Shown: in pieces, positions 27,205 through 37,017 of the stretch
How positions within the stretch are numbered: the stretch's first letter is position 1
Layout of the letters: the number at the start of each line of letters is the position of its first letter
NCBI GenBank assembly: GCA_902776645.1
Contig: CACYQT010000007.1
Location: forward strand, 1-64,000
Length of the DNA: 64,000 bases
From: an uncultured bacterium
GTDB taxonomy: Bacteria > Verrucomicrobiota > Lentisphaeria > Oligosphaerales > Oligosphaeraceae
Direction: 5' to 3'
Translations under genes and position numbers: made by a program
The notes under the pieces: generated by a model
The model's database searches: none
Told to the model about the DNA's origin: nothing
What the model saw: the letters and a program-made list of their open reading frames with translations, nothing else

Positions 27205-27243
27205 AAAAGCCGTCCATGCACAGGGCGCGCATGGACGGCTTTT
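27205..27243 (-). terminator. intrinsic terminator of cstA
   Basis: A perfect 15-bp stem, AAAAGCCGTCCATGC (27205-27219) with 27229-27243, around a 9-base loop, followed on the minus strand by TTTTTG. It closes the leftward cstA transcript 20 bases after its stop codon. The A-rich left flank also gives it some bidirectional character. Confidence 0.85.
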
Positions 27244-27263
27244 GGCTTTTGATCAATTTATGA

Positions 27264-28961
27264 TCAGGCCTGTTTCTGGGCGGCCTTCGTCTCCTTCATC
27301 TTCTTGAAGGAAAGGAGCAGCAGGCCACAGGCCATGACGAGCAGGAAGGCGGCGATAAGAACTAGCGACCAATTTTTGTTGATGTTCTGCATGATGAGAA
27401 TGACCAACGCCCAACCGCTGATCAGAAGCATGAAGAACATGGGCAGAAGAGCAAAGAGAACGGGACGTTTCGTGCGCATGAGCCAAAGCGAAACCGCGAG
27501 AAGTGTAAGGGCGGCAAGTAGCTGATTACCAGCGCCGAAGATCGGCCAGATATGGTTGCCTTCGCCGGAGAGGACAAGCCATCCGCCGAGCAGGATGATG
27601 ATCGTGGTGGAGGTCCAGCGGGAGGCGAAGAACTGGCGCGTGGGGCTCATGGCGGGCTGCGGCGCGTCGGCGTTGTCGGAAGATTCTTCGCTGCCCTTCG
27701 GGAGGACCATTTCCTGCCAGATGAAGCGGGCGAGGCGGGCGGCGGTGTCGAGTGACGTCAGCATGAAGGCGGAGATGGAGAGGCTGACGAAGTTGAGGGC
27801 GGCGTCATAGGGAAGGCCGAGCTTCGTGGAGAACTGCGCGAGGCCTTTGGCGAAGGCGACCGCCGGCGGGATTTTGTTCGCGCCGCTGAGCATTTCCTTG
27901 AGCTGGTCGAGATTGAGATAGCAGACGCTGATGACGGTCATGGTCGCGAGAACGCCTTCGACGAGCATGCCACCGTAGCCGACGGGCAGGACGTGGCTTT
28001 CCTTCGCGATTTGCTTGGAGGAAGTTCCGGAAGCGACGATGGCATGGAAGCCGGAGCATGCGCCGCAGGCGATGGTCACGAACAGCAGCGGGAAGAGATT
28101 CGGCGAAATCTTGCCTTCGCAGGCGAACGCGGGCACGTTGAGCGTGGGATGGTAGAAGGCGATGCCGAGGAGCCCGAGCAGCATCATCACATAAAGCAGA
28201 TAGGAGTTGAGATAGTCGCGCGGCTGGAGGAGCACCCAGACGGGCAGGATGGACGCGCAGAAGGCGTAGACGAGCAGCACGACGGCCCAGATGTTCGTGG
28301 CGGACGCCTTGCTGCAGCCGGCGATTTTCATGAGGTCGAACGGAATCACCGTGCCGAGCCAGACGCAGACGAAGAGCAACGGCACGAAGATGCAGGTGCC
28401 AACGGCCAGCGAAAGGATCTTCTTGTTCGTCAGGACGCCGAAAATAGGCGCGATGAGAATGAACAGGATGGAGGAGGTGGCGACGGCGGGCGTCGTCACG
28501 AAGGACGACGCGACCTGCGACGTGAAGACGGCCACGACGAGAATCAGCGTGGCGACGCAGAAGAACAGGAAGATCTGGCGGCCGGCGTAGCCGAGCTCTT
28601 TTTCAATAATGTAAGCGATGGAACGGCCGTCGTTGCGGACGGAGAGGAACATGGCCGCGAAGTCGTGCATGGATCCGATGAAGATGCATCCGAGCACGAT
28701 CCACATCATGGCGGGCCCCCAGCCGAGATAGGCGGCGAGCACGGGGCCGACGATCGGGCCGGCGCCCGCGATGGAGGCGAAATGGTGGCCGAACAGGACG
28801 CACAACGGCGTGGGAATGTAGTCGATGCCGTCTTTTTTCGTTTCAGAAGGACACGGACGGGACGGATCGACTCCGAACGTCCGCTTCAGGAAAGCCCCGT
28901 AACCGAAATACGCGAGCAGAAACAAGACGATAACGCCTGACAACAACAGCATGCCGTTCAT
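27264..28961 (-). CDS. cstA: CstA family carbon starvation/pyruvate carrier
   Basis: 565 aa, the shorter CstA form common in anaerobes. About fifteen membrane helices. Family landmarks: TPLCVLFGHHFASIAGAGPIVGPVLAAYLGWGPAMMWIVLG near residue 50-90, IGSMHDFAAMFLSVRNDGRSI, FHAIVASGTSSKQIAKESHVLPVGYGGMLVEG, and LTSLDTAARLARFIWQE. CstA proteins take up peptides or pyruvate upon carbon limitation. Single gene with its own terminator; heptamer repeats fill its upstream spacer. Confidence 0.92.
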   Translation of the reverse strand: MNGMLLLSGVIVLFLLAYFGYGAFLKRTFGVDPSRPCPSETKKDGIDYIPTPLCVLFGHHFASIAGAGPIVGPVLAAYLGWGPAMMWIVLGCIFIGSMHDFAAMFLSVRNDGRSIAYIIEKELGYAGRQIFLFFCVATLILVVAVFTSQVASSFVTTPAVATSSILFILIAPIFGVLTNKKILSLAVGTCIFVPLLFVCVWLGTVIPFDLMKIAGCSKASATNIWAVVLLVYAFCASILPVWVLLQPRDYLNSYLLYVMMLLGLLGIAFYHPTLNVPAFACEGKISPNLFPLLFVTIACGACSGFHAIVASGTSSKQIAKESHVLPVGYGGMLVEGVLATMTVISVCYLNLDQLKEMLSGANKIPPAVAFAKGLAQFSTKLGLPYDAALNFVSLSISAFMLTSLDTAARLARFIWQEMVLPKGSEESSDNADAPQPAMSPTRQFFASRWTSTTIIILLGGWLVLSGEGNHIWPIFGAGNQLLAALTLLAVSLWLMRTKRPVLFALLPMFFMLLISGWALVILIMQNINKNWSLVLIAAFLLVMACGLLLLSFKKMKETKAAQKQA

Positions 28962-28974
28962 GGCAACTCCTTTC

Positions 28975-29044
28975 TTAATGATTAATGATTAATGCTTAAT
29001 GCTGAATGCTTAATGGTTGATGATTCATGATTGATAGTTAGTGG
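28975..29044. repeat. TTAATGN heptamer array, 10 units
   Basis: Consecutive 7-mers TTAATGA, TTAATGA, TTAATGC, TTAATGC, TGAATGC, TTAATGG, TTGATGA, TTCATGA, TTGATAG, TTAGTGG. The reverse complement family (ATTAAGC) recurs at 36958-36992. The array lies 13 bases upstream of the cstA start, in its promoter/leader region. Confidence 0.85.
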
Positions 29045-29071
29045 TTGTTTTAATGTCGAGAACAATTAGCA

Positions 29072-29096
29072 CTAGCCACTAGCCACTAGCCACTAA
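29072..29096. repeat. CTAGCCA heptamer array reaching the fkp stop codon
   Basis: CTAG at 29072, 29079 and 29086 followed by CTAA at 29093; period 7. The last unit contains the TAG stop codon of the fucokinase gene (29093-29095 read on the minus strand), so the array grew up to or into the end of the gene. Confidence 0.8.
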
Positions 29097-32095
29097 AAAA
29101 CGAATTGACTGTCCCAGACATCGATGTCGAAGTCTTCGAAGACGGCCTTGAGCTTGTGGTGGACTTGGTCGCGTTTCACGCCTTTCTTGAGGATGACCTG
29201 CAGGAAGCCGCCGCCGCCTGCGCCGCAGATCATGCGGCCGTCGATGAACTCCTCGATGGATGCGAAAATCTGGTCGATGAGCGTGTTCGTGCTGCCGGCG
29301 TCGACCTTCTGCGAGAGCTCCCAATGGTAGTTGAGCAGCTTGGCGAATTCGTCGATGCGGCCGCGTTCGAGCTCGAAACGCATCAAGGCGGCGACGCGCT
29401 GGATTTCGTTGAGGGCGTGGAGGGAGTCGGGCTCGTTGCCGACGTATCGGCCGACGACGTCCCGCAGCAGGTTTCTGGCGAGCCTCCGCTGCCCCGTGTA
29501 GATCAACGCAAAGCGTTCCTCCAGTTCTTCTTGCGTGGATTTCGGGAGGATGATATGCTGGACATTGAGCTTCTGGTCGATGCCCGGCAGGGAGGTGATG
29601 TATTTGATGCCTTCCGTGACGCCGCCGACTTGGTCCTGCCAGCCGCCGCCCGTAGACATGATTTGTTCCATGCAAAGCACATGCGAATAAAGATCGTCTT
29701 CCGAATAGGGGATGCCCATGAAATCGAAGACGGCTTTGACGCAGGCGGCGGAGAGGATGGAGCTCGTGCCCAGGCCGCTGCCTTTCGGCACGCCTGTGAC
29801 TTCCGAATGCATGACGAAGCCGCCGCCGAGGCGCTTCAGGATGGTTGGCAGGTCGCCGCCGCTCTTCGGGATGACACCGCAGGCGAGCAGGGCGGCTTTC
29901 TGGAGCGCGAACGGGTCGTAGGGGTCGCCCGTGAGCTGGAGCGGCGCGAGCGTGTCGAATTCGCCGTGGACGTCCATGTCGCGGCTGTCGAAGACGATTT
30001 TCATGTCGTCGATTCGTTCCAGCCGGACTTCGACGGGGCGCTGTCCGTTGAGGAGGATGGCCGCGTTGAGGACGGTGCCGCCGTTTTCGTTGCAGTACGG
30101 CGGCGTGTCGCTCCAGCCGCCGCCCCAGTTGACGCGGAGCGGCAACTGGACGACGTGACGTTCTTTCGCGATACGGCAGGTCTCGTTGTATTTAAGGTTG
30201 TCTAACGTGCTGTGGAGGATGAACTTCTGGATGGTGCGGAAGCATTCCGCCGTCTGGCGGTCTCCCGCGACGCCGTCCAGCGCCATGCCGACGTAGTAGT
30301 GGAGGCGCATGGCGTCGCTGAAATCCGCCGCCTGGAGATGCTTTTCAAGCCATGTCGTCTGGATGGGCGTCAGGGCTGTCTCCTGGAGGAGGCCTTTGAT
30401 TTCGCGGGCGGGGCGTTTGGCGCGGATGGCCTTCGCGATGCCGTCCATGCGGACAAGTTCGCTCATGCGCCGCGTCCAGTCGACGATGGCCTGCGGATCT
30501 GCGTCGTTGAAGCCTGAGCACAAGGACTTTCTGGAAGCTTTCCGCCATGCTTCCGCATCGCCTGCGTCATGGGCCATCGCGTGAAGGTTGAGGGCGGCGG
30601 CGATGGCGTCCGGAATGGTGTCGCATTCCGGATAAAGTGCGGCGTTCCAGAGAGTTCTGGATTCGCCGTCACGCCAAAGCTCGCTGGCGGCGATGCGGTT
30701 TTGGGTCATGAATTCCTTCAGCGTCGTGCCGATGAATGTGCAATCGTCGTCCAATGCGCCTTTCGGATTGTCCTTTATGCCGAAAATGCGGGCGACGAAA
30801 CGGCCGTTGCGCTGCTTCAGGCCGTGCAGGACGACATCGTCCGGTATCGTTTCGTCATGGATGTCGATGAACGACAGCACGACGTTGTGCCCGATTTTCG
30901 CGTTATGATGGACGTAACTGACTTCCAGATAGCACTTTTCGCCGATTTCGGCCTTGTCCGAGAGGACGCTGCCATAGCCGGCGGTCCCGCCGGATATGGA
31001 GCTGGCGACCTGATGGCTCCAACCGAGGCCGCGGTAGTCGTCTATGCCTTTGCACATCAGCCCGAGAATTTCGCGCGTCGTACCGAAATGGATGAATTTG
31101 GCGGGGGCCAGCTGGAGGAGCTTCATGCGATAGGGATGGAGGGCGGCCCAGACGGCTTCGCGGGCGACGGTCAGTTCATCGCAGAATTCGCCTTCAGGCG
31201 CCTCGCGCTGAAAGGCTTCCAGCGTTGAGTCGGTGGCCAGCGGATAGAGGAAGTCGCCGTAGAGGGAGAGGCGGACCTTGTCGTTGACGAACTGGTCGTA
31301 TTTGGCGTCGTCCGGTTTGCCGTCCGTCGAGACGAGGCCGTAGAGCGACTGCAGCATGGCGGATGAGAAGATGACGGCGCCCGTGTCGATATCGACGCAA
31401 TTCCTTGAATTGACGGCACCAAGGGAGCGGAGCGTCTCTTCGCTCTGCTTGTGGAGGAAGCGCGCGACATGGCCGTCGTTGCCTTTCAGGAAGACGCCGT
31501 GGTTTTTGCCGGTGGTGACATCCTCCTTGAAGGAGATGGCGGCGGCGCCGTTGCCGGAGAAATCGATTTGCAGGGGGTTGAAGAGGAGAAGGACGTCTCC
31601 GGAGAGGAGGAGCATGCCTTCACGGATGCGGGAGGGCACGGATGACATGACGATCATGAATTCGTCGAACAACGTGGAGCTTCTGCCGTTCGGAAGTTCG
31701 TGCGGGACAGGGGAGAAGAGCTTTCCAAGGGCGGAATACTGCGGGACCCGCTTGCTGTCGCCGCCGCTGTGGATGACCATGACGCGGAGATGCGAGAATT
31801 TGTCGCCGCCTGTCTGTTCGGCGAGATGGCGGATGGCGCCGAGCGTGGCGCCGCCGCTGCCGACGCGGACGCCGTCTTTGTCTGGAATGATGGCGAATTT
31901 CGTGCGGGACGGGAGGAAACCGGCGGCCTGCCGTTCGTCCAGCTGGGCCTGGAAGGCGGCGGCTTGTTGATCATTGGAGGCCGTCAGAATAATATAGTCC
32001 CAGCAGATGAAATTCGGATTGGAGAGCGACCGTTTGTAATCGTCCCAAGTATCCTTGTAAGACTGAGATAGGAAAAGCGAAATCAACGATTGCAT
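29093..32095 (-). CDS. fkp: bifunctional L-fucokinase / fucose-1-phosphate guanylyltransferase
   Basis: 1000 aa; Bacteroides Fkp is ~950. Converts free L-fucose to fucose-1-phosphate and then GDP-fucose, in the cytosol. The N-terminal half is the guanylyltransferase (KDGVRVGSGGATLGAI at ~75-90, a nucleotide-binding loop, then HSGGDSKRVPQYSALGKLF), followed by a left-handed helix region. The C-terminal third is a GHMP kinase with LRVNWGGGWSDTPPYCN and the ATP loop GVPKGSGLGTSSILSA at ~765-780; GAGGGGFLQV is motif 3. It follows fucU by 51 bases that hold a CTAG array. AGGGG precedes the ATG. GDP-fucose would decorate capsule or glycoproteins. Confidence 0.92.
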   Translation of the reverse strand: MQSLISLFLSQSYKDTWDDYKRSLSNPNFICWDYIILTASNDQQAAAFQAQLDERQAAGFLPSRTKFAIIPDKDGVRVGSGGATLGAIRHLAEQTGGDKFSHLRVMVIHSGGDSKRVPQYSALGKLFSPVPHELPNGRSSTLFDEFMIVMSSVPSRIREGMLLLSGDVLLLFNPLQIDFSGNGAAAISFKEDVTTGKNHGVFLKGNDGHVARFLHKQSEETLRSLGAVNSRNCVDIDTGAVIFSSAMLQSLYGLVSTDGKPDDAKYDQFVNDKVRLSLYGDFLYPLATDSTLEAFQREAPEGEFCDELTVAREAVWAALHPYRMKLLQLAPAKFIHFGTTREILGLMCKGIDDYRGLGWSHQVASSISGGTAGYGSVLSDKAEIGEKCYLEVSYVHHNAKIGHNVVLSFIDIHDETIPDDVVLHGLKQRNGRFVARIFGIKDNPKGALDDDCTFIGTTLKEFMTQNRIAASELWRDGESRTLWNAALYPECDTIPDAIAAALNLHAMAHDAGDAEAWRKASRKSLCSGFNDADPQAIVDWTRRMSELVRMDGIAKAIRAKRPAREIKGLLQETALTPIQTTWLEKHLQAADFSDAMRLHYYVGMALDGVAGDRQTAECFRTIQKFILHSTLDNLKYNETCRIAKERHVVQLPLRVNWGGGWSDTPPYCNENGGTVLNAAILLNGQRPVEVRLERIDDMKIVFDSRDMDVHGEFDTLAPLQLTGDPYDPFALQKAALLACGVIPKSGGDLPTILKRLGGGFVMHSEVTGVPKGSGLGTSSILSAACVKAVFDFMGIPYSEDDLYSHVLCMEQIMSTGGGWQDQVGGVTEGIKYITSLPGIDQKLNVQHIILPKSTQEELEERFALIYTGQRRLARNLLRDVVGRYVGNEPDSLHALNEIQRVAALMRFELERGRIDEFAKLLNYHWELSQKVDAGSTNTLIDQIFASIEEFIDGRMICGAGGGGFLQVILKKGVKRDQVHHKLKAVFEDFDIDVWDSQFVF

Positions 32096-32107
32096 AATTT
32101 TTCCCCT

Positions 32108-32135
32108 CTAGCATTCTAGAATACTAGAATACTAG
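32108..32135. repeat. CTAG-N4 array, 4 units, period 8
   Basis: CTAG at 32108, 32116, 32124 and 32132, in the 51-base gap between fucU and fkp. Its left end touches the fkp Shine-Dalgarno region. Confidence 0.85.
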
Positions 32136-32146
32136 TAATGAAAAGG

Positions 32147-32587
32147 TTAGAGCACGCATCCTTTGACGAGGAGAAGATTCCCGTATTGGCGTTCTTCGCC
32201 GCTTTGGATGACGACGAAGGCCTTTTTGGCGCGTTCGTAGAATTCGAAGCGTTCGATTTCGCCAAGCGTGAGGCCGGGATATTTCGGGCGGAGGATACCT
32301 TCGAAATCTGCCCAGCTTTCAGGACGTTTCATGCCCTTCGCGGCGTCTCCGGGCGTCAGCTGCATGACGGCGGCCGGATGCTCCGTGTAGGCGATGTCCA
32401 GCGGGAAAAGATCGACGATGGCCTTGAGAATCGCGCTGACATCGACGCCCGGGCAGCGGATAAGTCGTTGCGCCACCGTGTCTCCAGGGAAGTTGGCGTC
32501 TGAAATGATGAGGACGTCTCCATGGCCCATGTCGCAGAGGGCCTTGAGCATGTCGCCGGTCAGAATCTTGCTGATGTTGTTAAGCAT
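32147..32587 (-). CDS. fucU: L-fucose mutarotase
   Basis: 146 aa, RbsD/FucU fold. Interconverts the alpha and beta anomers of L-fucose, feeding the kinase downstream. MGHGD (20-24) with His22 is the usual catalytic site; DANFPGD and the C-terminal tyrosine-containing YERAKKAFVVIQSGEERQYGNLLLVKG are typical. First gene of the fucU-fkp operon. There is no fucose isomerase nearby, so the pair looks like salvage to GDP-fucose rather than catabolism. Confidence 0.92.
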   Translation of the reverse strand: MLNNISKILTGDMLKALCDMGHGDVLIISDANFPGDTVAQRLIRCPGVDVSAILKAIVDLFPLDIAYTEHPAAVMQLTPGDAAKGMKRPESWADFEGILRPKYPGLTLGEIERFEFYERAKKAFVVIQSGEERQYGNLLLVKGCVL

Positions 32588-32906
32588 GGCGCACCTATGA
32601 ATTGTTTAAAAACCGCCTTAATATCCTTTTATATTAAAATACTGCCTTTTTCAAGCGTTGCATCTTTTTTAGGAAGATTCTTTTGTTTTTTGGCCATCGT
32701 CCATTCTTTTTTTCTTTCAGGACTGGAAAAAACATATAGGCCATCTATCTTACTTCTAATTTGGATGAATGTTTTTTATTGAACTTGCCGCAAGGCAATC
32801 ATTTGAAAAAGCACATCCATGTAAAAAATCGACCGATCGGCCGTCTCCGTCCCGTCGGAGAGCCGTAGCCCGCATTTTCATCCATATTCCACCGACCATG
32901 ACCCAT
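32588..32906. other. divergent spacer with a leader hairpin
   Basis: AT-rich in its left two thirds, with several TTGA/TATA-like elements that could serve both fucU and the rightward cluster; I could not choose one. TTGCC-GCAA-GGCAA at ~32785-32798 is a GNRA-capped hairpin. CGGC (32838) and CTCCG (32845) pair with CGGAG (32856) and GCCG (32862), forming a hairpin 40 bases before the start of the large TPR gene. No additional gene is seen. Confidence 0.45.
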
Positions 32907-35900
32907 ATGAAAAACTGGACATGCCTTTTCTTCTGCCTGGCCGTGACCATGCTTGCCGCGGCCGAGCTTCCATACGATCTGGAACTGGACGTCGAATTCA
33001 TCCAGAAGCTCGGCGAATTGGAGCTTAACGACTACGCGGATTTGCAGCTCAAGCAGATGGCCGCTTCCTATCCGAAACAGCAGGAGCTCATCGGTCTCGA
33101 GCGTGCGCGTTTCTTCTACGCCACGGGCAACAGCAAGCAGGCGGACGCGGCCGTCGCCGCCATCCGCAAAGACTCGCCCTTCTATCCGCAGGCCTTGATC
33201 CTCAAAGGGCAGGTCCATGCCGCGAGACGCCGTTTCAATGACGCGGAAAAGACGTTCCAGGAATATTTTGCGATGATTCCGACGGCCCCGAAGAGACGGG
33301 CGGACCGGGAGGATTTCAAACGCGCCATCCGCATCTTCAACCGTGTTCTCACCGAACTGGGAAAAGGAAAGGAGGCCGCCGCCATTTTGGACAAGCTTCC
33401 GAAGGAGAGTTCGGCGGACGGCGAGCATACGGCGGAACGGCAGGTCGCATACCTTAAATTACAAGCTCTCATCGACATCCAGGAGGCCAATCTCAAGGAG
33501 AAGAAGCCTGTGGATGTGGCGGTTCTCAAGTCCTGCATTGCGCAGCTGAAGCCCTTGCAGTTCGGACGTGACGGCGTCTCCGCGTCCGCTTCGCTTCAGA
33601 CGGCCCGTATTTACAATATCATCGGTTTCAATGAATTGAATACGGCCAAGCCGGAAGCCAAAGGCGGCATCAAGACGTTTTTGGAGGCCATCCGCACGAT
33701 CAAAATGGTCGATCCGTTTTTGGAGGAGATGGAAAAGGCCCGCGGCAAGGAGTCGTCGCTCATGCCGGAAGCCATGTATCAGAAGGGCCTCGCCATCCGC
33801 GGCAACGCGGAGGTCATGCATTTCGCCAAGAAGGACGATCTGGCGGCCAAGCAGCTGAAAGGCGCGGCGACGTATTTCGAAACGCTTGTCGCGACGTATC
33901 CGGATTCCGCCAGGCAGTCGGACGCTCTCGTGGAGCATCAGGCCTGCGCCGCCCTGTCGGACAAATACCAGCTGGGCGTCAAAATCACGCTTTCCAGTTC
34001 GGGCGACGGCAGCGCGGAGATCGACGCCAAGCTTGAACAGGCCAAGAGCCTCTTCGCCGCGAAGAAATATGCGGAAGCCACGCCGATTTATTTGGAGGCG
34101 TTGCGGATCGGCCGCCGTTCGCGCAAGCTGCCCACGCTGGCCGTCCGTCTGTTGATCTGCCTTGGCCAGCTGGACCGCGTCGCGGAAGGCGACGCGATTC
34201 TCTCCTATCTTGTCGAGGCGTTTCCGGAGCAGAAGGACACGGCGGACGCCGCGTTCCGTTTCGGCGGACTGCTCTATGAACGTGCCAAAAAGGAGAAGAA
34301 TCCGGAAACCAAAGCGCTGCTGGAGGAATCCTATCTCCGTGCATGGGATCAATTTGTGTCCATCGCGCCCACGCATCCGAAGGCGCCGGAAGTCGCCTAC
34401 GCCGTTGCGCAGCGGACGTTCAACATCGCGGCGGATCTGGCCCGCAAGGCCAACGCCGAGAAGAACGCCGCGAAAAAGGATGAATTGAAGGCGCAGGCCG
34501 CGGAGGCCTACCGCGCAGCAATCCCGCCGTTCCAACGGCTCGCCAACGATTTCTCCGCCTTCGACAAAGGCGTTCTCGCGTGGTACAAGCTCGGCTGGAT
34601 CTACTACTTCCTGGAAGACAGGCCGCAGGCCGCGGAGGCTTTCCTCCAGTATGTTGAAAAGGAAAGTTCGAACGAGCCCGACCAGCTCGCCAACAAGCTG
34701 GAGGCCAAATTCCGCGCGGCCGAACAGCTCCTCTTCGGCGAAACGCCAGAAGACGCCTTGCAGCTGTTGAAGGACATCGACACGGACACGGCGGAAGGCG
34801 GTTCGCTTGACCTCCGCAACGACAAGTCGGCTACCATCCGCGAACAGGCAGCCGCCTTCCTGCCCATGACGTTTGATTTCTCCGCGGAAAAGCTCCGTCC
34901 GCAGCTGGACGAAGCCGCCGCCGAACGCCGGAAAATACAGGGCAGGGCGAAGACGTTCACCGAGCAGGCCGCCGCTTGCGACGCGCAGGACGGCGCGCTT
35001 TCCACGGAGCTGGAGGAGCTCCAGCGGATCGCCGCCGAAACAAAAGAGGCCGTCGACCGGCTGGATCTCGATTTCGACAAACGGGCGGACGCGCAGGCCA
35101 AACAGCAGGCCAAAGGCGGCAAGACAGACTATGCGGACGCCTATGCGAAACTCCGCCCGGCCATCGAAAACGCCGCGAACGAAGAGACTTCCGGCATGAT
35201 TCAGGATACGCAGGACGCCATCGCCCAGAATCAAGGCGCTTTGGAGGCGTTGAAAGCCCAGCTGGCCGGAATGGACGAGGAGACCGCCCGCCAGAAAAAC
35301 GACATCGCCACCGCCCAGACGGAGAACGATGCCTTGAAGAAGCGCATCATGGACCGCATGGACGCTTTCCAGAAGATCGACAAGACGATTGTGGACGCGG
35401 AAGCGGAAAAGGAACGCCTCGAAATGGCCGCCTCCGACGCGCAGACCGCTCTCGACAACGCCGCCAATGACGAACGGGCAAACGCTCTCGAAAAACTCAA
35501 GAAGGCCCAGAAGGCCATGGGCGATTCCACGGAGAAACTGACGAGCCTCTACAATGAGAAGGCGAAAACCGTCACGCAGGAGGCCCAGAAGGAGCTGGAT
35601 TCATGGAAAAAGCTTTATGACGAACAAGTTGCGGAATTGGAAGACGCCCGTCGGGCGGCGGCCCGCCAGTTGGACGACCGCGCCGTCGCCGAGGCTCGCG
35701 TGAAATCGGCGGAAGCCGTCGCGAAGGCGTTGTCATCGCGGGCGGCGTTTGCGCAGGAAGTTCGGAAAGCGCTCCAACTTCCTGCCAAAGAACGGCTTGC
35801 GGCCAACGAGGCCTTGCGCAAGCGCGCGGCCTCGTTGCTGAAGCTGGAGGACAAGGCGTCCGCCTTGCAGTCGGAACGCATCTCCTTGCAGAAAAAGCAC

Positions 35901-36953
35901 TTGGCGGCGTATCGGGAGGAAGGGGCCAAGGCATTGGCGGCCATCAAAAAGCAGGAGGACGCGTTGAATGAACGGATCAAGCCCGTGCAGGAAGATTTCA
36001 ATGTGAGAAAGCAGAACGCTGTCGATGCGTATGTCGCGTATTTGAAACGTTATCCGAAGAGCAAGAACGCGCCCGTCAGCATGGCGCGCATGGCGGGCGC
36101 GCTATTGGAAATGGAAAAGCCCGCCGAAGCCGTCGCGGTGTTGACCAAACTCATGGAGACGTTCCCCGAATACGACGACCGGCAGGCGGAATGCAATCCC
36201 GCGAAAGCCTGCCAGACGTTGTACAGCCTGGCCCGCGCCCAGGCGGAGGCGGGCCAGGCGGCGGAGTCCGCGGCCTCCTACAAACGGCTGCTGGAAAGCG
36301 CGAAGCTCAAGGCTGAAGTCGAGGCGTTCCCGCTTCCGAAATTGCGTTATCTGGCGGAGAAGGGGCTCGAAATCGACGCCCCGAACATCACCTATTTTGC
36401 AGGACGTCAGATACTTGCGCAAGTAGCGGCCGGCAAGCCGGCCGCCGCCGCCCTCTCAAAAGCCGCCATTGAGAACACCGCCGTCGTCACGGCGGAAGCC
36501 GCCGTCAAGACGAAAAAGCCAAAGATCGCCATTGACATCTTGAACAAACTGCTGGCGGACAATCCGAAGACGGCGCGTTTCTTCGACGCGAAGTTCCTTC
36601 TGGCGGACGCCATGATGGCCTTGAATCCGCCAGACGCAGACGGCGCGGAACAGGCCCTCAACGAAATCGGAAACTTCACGAAGAAACCGTCCGTCGCCAA
36701 CCAGGCCCTCTGCAAGGCGGCGCGGATTCTCGCAGGATCGGATCAGGAAGACAAACGGCGGCAAGCACTTAGCCGCTTCCATATGGTGCTCGATTTCGCG
36801 GATCAGACCGATCCGGAAAACCTCCCGTGGATCGAACAGTCCATCGCGGGCGCCGTCAAGCTCCACAAGTCGCTCGACATCGACACGGATCTGATCCCCA
36901 AGCTCACCGCCACTTACAAGAAGCTCTTCCCGAAAGGCGAACTGCTTAAATGA
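32907..36953 (+). CDS. giant secreted TPR/coiled-coil protein of the ExbBD cluster
   Basis: 1348 aa from ATG 32907 (MKNWTCLFFCLAVTMLAAAE, a signal peptide); ATG 32898 is equally possible, while the earlier frame start at 32769 has no signal. N-terminal half: tetratricopeptide-type helical pairs (DAEKTFQEYFAMIP, AKSLFAAKKYAEATPIYLEAL, QAAEAFLQYVEKES). Centre (~640-1070): long heptad-rich coiled coil with Lys/Glu/Ala. C-terminus: more TPR-like pairs (AVAVLTKLMETFPEY, IDILNKLLADNP). It should lie in the periplasm and act as a scaffold. It heads the run of small TPR protein, ExbB, two ExbDs and a TonB-like protein, an order I know from planctomycete and Lentisphaera genomes. The biochemical role is unknown. 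Confidence 0.75.
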   Translation: MKNWTCLFFCLAVTMLAAAELPYDLELDVEFIQKLGELELNDYADLQLKQMAASYPKQQELIGLERARFFYATGNSKQADAAVAAIRKDSPFYPQALILKGQVHAARRRFNDAEKTFQEYFAMIPTAPKRRADREDFKRAIRIFNRVLTELGKGKEAAAILDKLPKESSADGEHTAERQVAYLKLQALIDIQEANLKEKKPVDVAVLKSCIAQLKPLQFGRDGVSASASLQTARIYNIIGFNELNTAKPEAKGGIKTFLEAIRTIKMVDPFLEEMEKARGKESSLMPEAMYQKGLAIRGNAEVMHFAKKDDLAAKQLKGAATYFETLVATYPDSARQSDALVEHQACAALSDKYQLGVKITLSSSGDGSAEIDAKLEQAKSLFAAKKYAEATPIYLEALRIGRRSRKLPTLAVRLLICLGQLDRVAEGDAILSYLVEAFPEQKDTADAAFRFGGLLYERAKKEKNPETKALLEESYLRAWDQFVSIAPTHPKAPEVAYAVAQRTFNIAADLARKANAEKNAAKKDELKAQAAEAYRAAIPPFQRLANDFSAFDKGVLAWYKLGWIYYFLEDRPQAAEAFLQYVEKESSNEPDQLANKLEAKFRAAEQLLFGETPEDALQLLKDIDTDTAEGGSLDLRNDKSATIREQAAAFLPMTFDFSAEKLRPQLDEAAAERRKIQGRAKTFTEQAAACDAQDGALSTELEELQRIAAETKEAVDRLDLDFDKRADAQAKQQAKGGKTDYADAYAKLRPAIENAANEETSGMIQDTQDAIAQNQGALEALKAQLAGMDEETARQKNDIATAQTENDALKKRIMDRMDAFQKIDKTIVDAEAEKERLEMAASDAQTALDNAANDERANALEKLKKAQKAMGDSTEKLTSLYNEKAKTVTQEAQKELDSWKKLYDEQVAELEDARRAAARQLDDRAVAEARVKSAEAVAKALSSRAAFAQEVRKALQLPAKERLAANEALRKRAASLLKLEDKASALQSERISLQKKHLAAYREEGAKALAAIKKQEDALNERIKPVQEDFNVRKQNAVDAYVAYLKRYPKSKNAPVSMARMAGALLEMEKPAEAVAVLTKLMETFPEYDDRQAECNPAKACQTLYSLARAQAEAGQAAESAASYKRLLESAKLKAEVEAFPLPKLRYLAEKGLEIDAPNITYFAGRQILAQVAAGKPAAAALSKAAIENTAVVTAEAAVKTKKPKIAIDILNKLLADNPKTARFFDAKFLLADAMMALNPPDADGAEQALNEIGNFTKKPSVANQALCKAARILAGSDQEDKRRQALSRFHMVLDFADQTDPENLPWIEQSIAGAVKLHKSLDIDTDLIPKLTATYKKLFPKGELLK

Positions 36954-36957
36954 CTTC

Positions 36958-36992
36958 ATTAAGCATTAAACATTAAGCATTAAGCATTAAGC
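36958..36992. repeat. ATTAAGC heptamer array, 5 units
   Basis: ATTAAGC, ATTAAAC and three more ATTAAGC, period 7, beginning 5 bases after the stop codon of the large TPR gene. It is the reverse complement of the TTAATGN family at 28975. Confidence 0.85.
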
Positions 36993-37017
36993 ATAACATA
37001 CAACCCCTGAAGCCAAC

